The position numbers and the translations under genes were made by a program. DNA of 64,000 bases. It comes from Chitinophaga flava. GTDB taxonomy: Bacteria > Bacteroidota > Bacteroidia > Chitinophagales > Chitinophagaceae. Where the stretch lies: the NCBI RefSeq assembly GCF_003308995.1, contig NZ_QFFJ01000001.1, positions 1,178,001 through 1,242,000 of the forward strand, given 5' to 3'. Positions 59,445-64,000 of this stretch are shown piece by piece; within the stretch, counting starts at the first letter, position 1; the number at the start of each line of letters is the position of its first letter. Below the pieces are notes generated by a model, which saw only the letters and a program-made list of their open reading frames with translations, searched no databases and was not told the DNA's origin.

Positions 59445-60302
59445 CTACCCTTCCCTGAATTGCGTTGGCGTAATGCCAGCCTGGGCTTTAAAGAAATTGG
59501 AAAAATACGCATGATCAACAAAGCCTAGTTCAAATGCAATTTCTTTTATAGAGAGATCTGTTGTTTGAAGCAGCCGCTTTGCTTCCAGCAGTACACGCTG
59601 TTGTATCAACTTGGTTGCTGATACATGAAGATGGCTTTTACAAAGAATATTCAAATAGTTTGCAGAGATGTGCAGCTTTGAAGCATAGAATCCAACCAGC
59701 TTTTCCTGTTTGTAAAATTTATCAATCAGCATATTGAATTTCGCTAGCCTCGGATTAGACTGGAACACTTTCAAATCAGTAAAAAGACTCTCTGCTTCCT
59801 TACTTACAATCGCTGCAATAACAGCAGCCCTAGCGCTGATAATCTCCTGTACTGAGTTTGGCGAATTAAGTTCATCTCTGATCGCATCAAATTCATACTT
59901 CAGCAATTTAAAATTATCGTTAGTCAGCGGAATCACCGGATGATTCATATAATTCGAAAACGAAAAACGGAAGAATGATGCGAAGCGCTCGAAAAAATTC
60001 TGCTGTATCATCAGCTGATAACCTGTTGTATCAGGCTTGATACTCCAGGTATGTACCTGTCCGGGAAACAATACATGGATTTGTTTATTCCCGATTGGAT
60101 AGTCGTGGAAGTCGATATTATGAACCCCTTTTGCTGATTCGAACAGATTGATGATAAAAAAGTCATGCTTATGGGGCTTGTCGATATGCCGCTCACCATG
60201 CAGTTCGTTGAAGAGGAATTCCTCCCTGCCAGCCAGCTGGCCTTTCCTGAATTCCTGGAGCCCTAAAACAGGAATATAGCCTGTATCATCATAAATCTTC
60301 AT
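59445..60302 (-). CDS. AraC-family transcriptional regulator
   Basis: A 285-residue regulator. The N-terminal cupin-like sensor (about 1-150: HKHDFFIINLFESAKGVHN) is followed by two helix-turn-helix units in the C-terminal 100 residues (FYASKLHISANYLNILCKS; TDLSIKEIAFELGFVDHAYF, ending GITPTQFREG). Likely an activator responding to a small ligand. Single-gene unit. Nearby candidates for regulation are the DUF4822 lipoprotein and the divergent amidohydrolase pair; no binding site can be assigned by sight. Confidence 0.93.
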   Translation of the reverse strand: MKIYDDTGYIPVLGLQEFRKGQLAGREEFLFNELHGERHIDKPHKHDFFIINLFESAKGVHNIDFHDYPIGNKQIHVLFPGQVHTWSIKPDTTGYQLMIQQNFFERFASFFRFSFSNYMNHPVIPLTNDNFKLLKYEFDAIRDELNSPNSVQEIISARAAVIAAIVSKEAESLFTDLKVFQSNPRLAKFNMLIDKFYKQEKLVGFYASKLHISANYLNILCKSHLHVSATKLIQQRVLLEAKRLLQTTDLSIKEIAFELGFVDHAYFSNFFKAQAGITPTQFREG

Positions 60303-60352
60303 ATCAGCAAATTAAGTTGGGAGTTCAACTTCTAAAATATGAAAATTTATGG

Positions 60353-60398
60353 CAAAAAAAATGGATTGGCTCTGAAAACACTCAAGGCCAATCCATTT
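60353..60398 (-). terminator. Terminator after the DUF4822 lipoprotein gene
   Basis: AAATGGATTGGC at 60359-60370 pairs exactly with GCCAATCCATTT at 60387-60398; on the minus strand a T-run follows. Confidence 0.85.
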
Positions 60399-60417
60399 GA
60401 ATAATAAGATAATCCCG

Positions 60418-60906
60418 CTACTTTTTAGGTTCAGCGTGGGTTGTTGGTGTATGGATAATATCGAAGTATACCGTTTTATCGTTGGCGTTAGGGTAAATAC
60501 GGTAGGTAAACTCCTGTTTAGTCAAAACGGTAATATCAACTACACGGGTGAACAGCACTGCACCGGCATCGTTTTTAGCAACGACTGTACGGGTTTTTCC
60601 ATCAGCGGAAACTGTCCAGTCGCCGTGCATTTTTGGTGAATTGTCCAGGTTGTACATGGTGAATGTACCGTCTGCTTTGAAATAAGCGAAGCCCACAAAG
60701 TTAGATACGTTTGCATCGGTCAAAACAACGTTTTCACCTTTGTTATTTTTTGCGTTTGTAGTTTCCCAAGGGGTGCTGGCAAGCGTTTCACTTGGTGTGA
60801 GTTGTTTCGGTTCAGGATCTTTATCTTTGTCTTTGCTACAGCTAAAGAAAAAGGCGCTACATACCGCCAACAAAAGAACTGTGGTTACTTTTTTCAGATT
60901 CTTCAT
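60418..60906 (-). CDS. DUF4822-type lipoprotein
   Basis: A 162-residue lipoprotein: signal and lipobox with SCSKDKDKD after the cysteine. The mature part matches my memory of the DUF4822 family (LTPSETLASTPWETTNAKNN; NVSNFVGFAYFKADGTFTMY; MHGDWTVSADGKTRTVVAKN; YFDIIHTPTTHAEP). Function of the family is unknown. It lies between an AraC regulator and an amidohydrolase, all on the minus strand but separated by terminators and gaps. Confidence 0.82.
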   Translation of the reverse strand: MKNLKKVTTVLLLAVCSAFFFSCSKDKDKDPEPKQLTPSETLASTPWETTNAKNNKGENVVLTDANVSNFVGFAYFKADGTFTMYNLDNSPKMHGDWTVSADGKTRTVVAKNDAGAVLFTRVVDITVLTKQEFTYRIYPNANDKTVYFDIIHTPTTHAEPKK

Positions 60907-61016
60907 ATAATGAAATTTTTAAGCACTACAAAGGTATCTGCCCCATATAACCAACCTTTGCGTTTTTCATCCCAAAGCTTGAAAAATTTATAACGGGGCA
61001 GATAAACGTACTTTTA

Positions 61017-62246
61017 TCAGAATACAATATTTCCTTTATGCACCAGCGATTTAACCGGTGAAACCCTTACCACTACTTCAGCAGAGCAGGATGCTTCCAG
61101 GAATACCAGATCTGCGTCATTGCCAGCCTTAGGCCATTGCTGGTTTCCTTTATCATCCAACGGAAGTACATACCTGGTAGCAAAGCCCAGTGTTCTTGAA
61201 AGCGCCCATTCAGAACTATAGCCATACAGGCCCGCGATGAGTTTCGTTTTTTGAAGCATGTGGCCGGGTCCGAAAGTATTCCAGTGATCCTGGATATTAT
61301 CGTTACCCACCAGTACTTCCACACCATGTTTTCTCAGCAATGGTATTGGCATAATGGTATCACCGAAAGGCACAGAGGAAACAATACCCACACCTGCTTC
61401 AGCCAGGCGTGCAGCCATGCGCTCCGTTTCCAAAGCAGAAAGATGGCCCAGTGTGAAAGCGTGGCTTACAAAGGTTTTGCCACGAAGTGCAGGGTTTTCA
61501 TTTGCCTTGTTAATCAGGTATTCGATTGTCTTCACGCCGGTTTCCCCTACTTCATGCAGATGGATATCAATCCCCTTATTGTTATCGATGGCCAGTTGCG
61601 TGATCAGGTCCATCGGTTTTTCTATACTTCCATCAATGGAATAGGGATCTACCCCACCAATGAAATCGATGTTCATTTTTACCACTTCTTTCAGCAGAGG
61701 GGCTGTGTTGGCGTAAAATACACCATGCTGGGGGAAAGCCACCAGCTCCACTCCTACTGTTTTTTCCTTTTTTTTCAGCGCTGTTTCCAGGTGTTTTAAT
61801 GAATCAAAACCGGAGGTAGGGTCGATATTAAAATGAGAACGGATATAGTGTGTACCATTTGACTGCAGAAAATCAATCATTTTTTCTGTCCGTTCCACAG
61901 AAGTTTTCAGCCATTCGGGAATCATTTTCTGCTCATAGGCAATCTGATCCTTCACCGTTTTCCTTTTCGCCGAAACAGCCTGCCACGGCAGGCCATAGAG
62001 CATCTTATCCAAATGGGCATGCATATCCTTAAATGCAGGAAGCATCAGCCAACCTTTCGCATCAATTGCATCCTTATTCGGATCATTGGGTGTGATAGCT
62101 TTAATCTTACCTCCATCTATTTCAACACAAAAAAGTGCGGTCTTCGTCTTTACGACTTCTTCACCATCATATTCAAAACCCGTTTCCAGCAATACATTCT
62201 TAAATGTATAGCGACTGTCGTTTGCTATTTTATCCATTGGTTCCAT
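61017..62246 (-). CDS. Cytosolic amidohydrolase, cytosine-deaminase-like
   Basis: A 409-residue metal-dependent hydrolase of the amidohydrolase superfamily. Metal ligands: DMHAHLDK (HxH), a mid-barrel histidine in HLHEVGE, SHAFTLG, and the aspartate in VGNDNIQDHW. Layout is that of cytosine deaminase-like and atrazine-type hydrolases. It has no signal peptide. The ATG at 62246 or 62237 could be used. It is divergent from and strongly similar along its length to the next gene (see 62434), sharing long runs such as AFPQHGVFY and MNIDFIGGVDPYSIDG. Substrate unknown; cyclic amide or amine likely. Confidence 0.88.
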   Translation of the reverse strand: MEPMDKIANDSRYTFKNVLLETGFEYDGEEVVKTKTALFCVEIDGGKIKAITPNDPNKDAIDAKGWLMLPAFKDMHAHLDKMLYGLPWQAVSAKRKTVKDQIAYEQKMIPEWLKTSVERTEKMIDFLQSNGTHYIRSHFNIDPTSGFDSLKHLETALKKKEKTVGVELVAFPQHGVFYANTAPLLKEVVKMNIDFIGGVDPYSIDGSIEKPMDLITQLAIDNNKGIDIHLHEVGETGVKTIEYLINKANENPALRGKTFVSHAFTLGHLSALETERMAARLAEAGVGIVSSVPFGDTIMPIPLLRKHGVEVLVGNDNIQDHWNTFGPGHMLQKTKLIAGLYGYSSEWALSRTLGFATRYVLPLDDKGNQQWPKAGNDADLVFLEASCSAEVVVRVSPVKSLVHKGNIVF

Positions 62247-62319
62247 TTTTTTATTACCGGATTACTACAGCAAAGTAAGCGGTAAATATCTCCGGAACTT
62301 TGTGCTATCTATACGGATA

Positions 62320-62366
62320 CTTGAAAGATTTATAATTACCTGCAGATTATTGATAAATCTTTCAAG
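62320..62366. promoter_or_regulatory. Perfect 14-bp inverted repeat between divergent amidohydrolase genes
   Basis: CTTGAAAGATTTAT at 62320-62333 and ATAAATCTTTCAAG at 62353-62366, 19 bases apart. It lies in the middle of the 187-base divergent gap, so a dimeric or tetrameric regulator could control both genes from it. Confidence 0.6.
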
Positions 62367-62407
62367 GCATATCATGAATCCTTCACAGAACAGGAGGTTA
62401 TGAAGAT

Positions 62408-62415
62408 TAATTTTG
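62408..62415 (+). promoter_or_regulatory. Putative -7 box for the exported amidohydrolase gene
   Basis: TAATTTTG matches TAnnTTTG. The start site would be near 62422, which favours translation from ATG 62434. Confidence 0.35.
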
Positions 62416-62433
62416 TAAAAAATGATTGGGACT

Positions 62434-63768
62434 ATGAAGAAAACGGAAATATCCCGCAAGGAATTTATAAGAATGTCCGGATTGGGACTGGCGGGAATGG
62501 CCTTTGCCTCCGGCCTACTGGGCTCTGCAGCAGCATTCGCCGACGATGCAGCCAACAATGGCGGGAAAAGCTACCTGTTGAAAAACGTGCGACTTGAAAC
62601 AGGATTTGTTTATGAAGAAGGAGAGGTAGTCCACACAAAGACCGAGTTGTTTTGCGTAGCAATCAAAGACGGAAAAATCCAAAGCATTTCCGCCAATAAA
62701 CCGAACGCCACCAATGCCATCGATGCAAAAGGCTGGCTGATGCTCCCTGCCTTCAGGGATATGCACATCCACCTCGATAAAACATTCTATGGTGGCCCAT
62801 GGCAGGCAACCAGAAGAGGTCAGGGTGGTGTAAAAGGTATGATTGCCCTGGAACAGAAAATTCTTCCGGAGATGCTGAAAACCTCCACGTACCGTGCAGA
62901 AAAGCTGATTGAGTTATTGCAGTCCAAAGGTACCAACTTCGCCAGAAGCCATGTCAATATTGAACCTACATCAAAACTGCAATCGCTCAATAATCTTTTC
63001 AAAGCATTGGAAAACAAAAAGAACACCTTTGGTGCAGAGCTGGTAGCATTCCCTCAGCATGGTGTATTCTACACTGATTCAGTTCCTTATCTCAAGGAAG
63101 CAGCAAAAATGAACATCGACTTCATTGGCGGAGTAGATCCCTATTCCATTGATGGGGCCATTGAAAAAACAATAGATTTCACCGTACAACTGGCGCTGGA
63201 CAACCAAAAAGGAATCGATATCCATCTGCATGAATCGGGAGAATCCGGATTAAAAACAGTAGAATATCTGATTAAAAAAGTAAACGAAAATCCTGCTCTG
63301 AAAAACAAAACATTCTTAAGCCACTGCTTTGTACTGGGAAAGATCGATAAAGTGAAACAGGAACAGATTGCTGAGCAATTAGGTGCTGCAGGCATAGGTA
63401 TTGTTTCCACCATTCCATTTGGAGGACTTATTATGCCTATACCTACACTCTACAAGCACAATGTTAATGTGATGACCGGAAACGACAGTATCATCGACCA
63501 TTGGAACACGTTCGGATCAGGAAGCGTATTAGAAAAAGCCAATACAATGGCCCAGCTATACGGCTACTCCACCGAGTTCCTGCTATCAAGAAGCCTGAAG
63601 CTGGCTACCGGAAATGTACTTCCGCTTGATGACAAAGGAAACCAGCAATGGCCCAAAGCCGGCGATGCAGCTGATGTGGTACTGATAGATGCCAGCTGTT
63701 CTGCAGAGGCAGTATCCAGAATTTCACCGGTAAGATCTCTGATTAATAAAGGACAAATTGTGTATTAA
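62434..63768 (+). CDS. Exported amidohydrolase, paralogue of 61017-62246
   Basis: A 444-residue amidohydrolase with a predicted export signal (SRKEFIRMSGLGLAGMAF, Tat-like but with Arg-Lys instead of Arg-Arg) before the same catalytic domain as its neighbour. Metal ligands in DMHIHLDK, HLHESGE, SHCFVLGK and GNDSIIDHW. The two proteins align end to end without large gaps and are clearly over half identical by eye, so this is a duplication followed by a change of compartment. ATG 62422 lies 12 bases upstream; 62434 gives the MKKTEIS start. Confidence 0.88.
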   Translation: MKKTEISRKEFIRMSGLGLAGMAFASGLLGSAAAFADDAANNGGKSYLLKNVRLETGFVYEEGEVVHTKTELFCVAIKDGKIQSISANKPNATNAIDAKGWLMLPAFRDMHIHLDKTFYGGPWQATRRGQGGVKGMIALEQKILPEMLKTSTYRAEKLIELLQSKGTNFARSHVNIEPTSKLQSLNNLFKALENKKNTFGAELVAFPQHGVFYTDSVPYLKEAAKMNIDFIGGVDPYSIDGAIEKTIDFTVQLALDNQKGIDIHLHESGESGLKTVEYLIKKVNENPALKNKTFLSHCFVLGKIDKVKQEQIAEQLGAAGIGIVSTIPFGGLIMPIPTLYKHNVNVMTGNDSIIDHWNTFGSGSVLEKANTMAQLYGYSTEFLLSRSLKLATGNVLPLDDKGNQQWPKAGDAADVVLIDASCSAEAVSRISPVRSLINKGQIVY

Positions 63769-63866
63769 AAGGGATTGGGAGATCATTGGTCCAAAGAATG
63801 AATGGCTGAATACCTCTCTAAGGATCGAAACAAATACTGAGACTAACAAACACAAATTAAAATAAA

Positions 63867-63897
63867 AAGGCCATACGATTATTCATCGTATGGCCTT
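63867..63897. terminator. Bidirectional terminator between amidohydrolase and HMA-domain genes
   Basis: AAGGCCATACGAT / ATCGTATGGCCTT perfect 13-bp stem, loop TATTC. On the minus strand it is followed by TTTTTATT, making it the terminator of the gene at the window edge; in the plus direction the tail is weak. Confidence 0.85.
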
Positions 63898-63903
63898 CGT
63901 TCT

Positions 63904-64000
63904 TTATACCAATGCTTCCGCTTTATAGCCAGCCTTTTCTATAGCCTGTCGTATCTCTTCTTTTACTACCTTATCTGTAGAAACGGTTAATACTTTGTCG
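63904..64000 (-). CDS. Heavy-metal-associated-domain protein, C-terminal fragment (runs off window)
   Basis: The last 31 codons of a minus-strand gene whose start lies outside the window. The translated end (VLTVSTDKVVKEEIRQAIEK, then AGYKAEALV and stop) matches the last strand-helix-strand of the HMA fold of copper chaperones and P-type ATPases (AGYxAE end). The CXXC metal site would lie upstream. A chaperone or a short mercuric/copper-binding protein is likely. Confidence 0.6.
   Translation of the reverse strand, partial: DKVLTVSTDKVVKEEIRQAIEKAGYKAEALV

Noticed and set aside
62400..62597. 65-codon frame with AGGAGG 5 bases before its ATG, overlapping the start of the exported amidohydrolase
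   Set aside because: Its sequence runs out of frame through the signal peptide and has no family; strong Shine-Dalgarno sites carry little weight in Bacteroidota.

Overview
The window looks like chromosomal DNA of a Bacteroidota bacterium, most likely a Chitinophaga-like member of the Chitinophagaceae. The reasons are an Oar-type TonB-dependent receptor, a LytTR/propeller two-component pair, a LuxC-type acyl-CoA reductase beside a ferredoxin, the miaB - sigma-54 activator - lptE - secG gene order, many TTTG-N19-TAnnTTTG-like promoter elements, and few strong Shine-Dalgarno sites. The species call is inference from gene content; no rRNA is present.

Layout. 0.1-7.3 kb (+): miaB, a sigma-54 activator without a sensor domain, lptE, a repeat-containing TPR-like protein, secG, mltG and a YihY/BrkB membrane protein. 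7.4-20.3 kb: a thioredoxin-like protein, an M14 peptidase on the minus strand, then ggt and a run of closely spaced genes (DinB-like, lipoprotein, AONS-like PLP enzyme, TraB/GumN) ending in a large TamB-like protein. 20.3-27.7 kb: REP-like palindromes, ribBA (-), an Oar-like receptor, an OmpA-family protein and an esterase (-). 27.8-32.9 kb (+): a compact cluster of esterase, ATP-grasp ligase, YbdK/GCS2 carboxylate-amine ligase, class I glutamine amidotransferase-like protein and glutathionylspermidine-synthase-like ATP-grasp protein. This is the best candidate here for an uncharacterised biosynthetic system. 32.9-39.3 kb: a surface coiled-coil protein, a membrane protein, a rhodanese, a PASTA protein overlapping ddl, and a ferredoxin/acyl-CoA reductase pair. 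39.6-49.8 kb: an HtrA protease, a LytTR regulator with its histidine kinase, proS, a Gly/Tyr-rich lipoprotein and an OmpP1/FadL-like barrel. 49.9-54.7 kb (-): a tRNA-maturation run (glycosyltransferase, Sua5/YrdC, CCA-type nucleotidyltransferase, pRiA4b ORF-3-like protein, miaA). 54.8-55.8 kb: dapD and tRNA-Leu(CAG), the latter with a textbook Bacteroidota promoter.

55.8-64.0 kb looks like an accessory region. It is more AT-rich by eye, has larger gaps and mostly single-gene units, and holds a heptad-repeat secreted protein, a serine hydrolase, a small secreted protein, an AraC regulator, a DUF4822 lipoprotein, and two divergent paralogous amidohydrolases flanking a perfect inverted repeat. 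The window ends inside a heavy-metal-associated-domain gene.

Non-coding structure is rich. Very long perfect hairpins sharing a GCGAAGAA core lie at two convergent gene junctions. A CTGATGCTCCTGAT element occurs three times. REP-like palindromes flank the space after tamB, and one supplies the stop codon of ribBA. AT-rich ATTACGAATT repeats recur near gene ends. No CRISPR array, rRNA, intact insertion sequence or prophage was seen.
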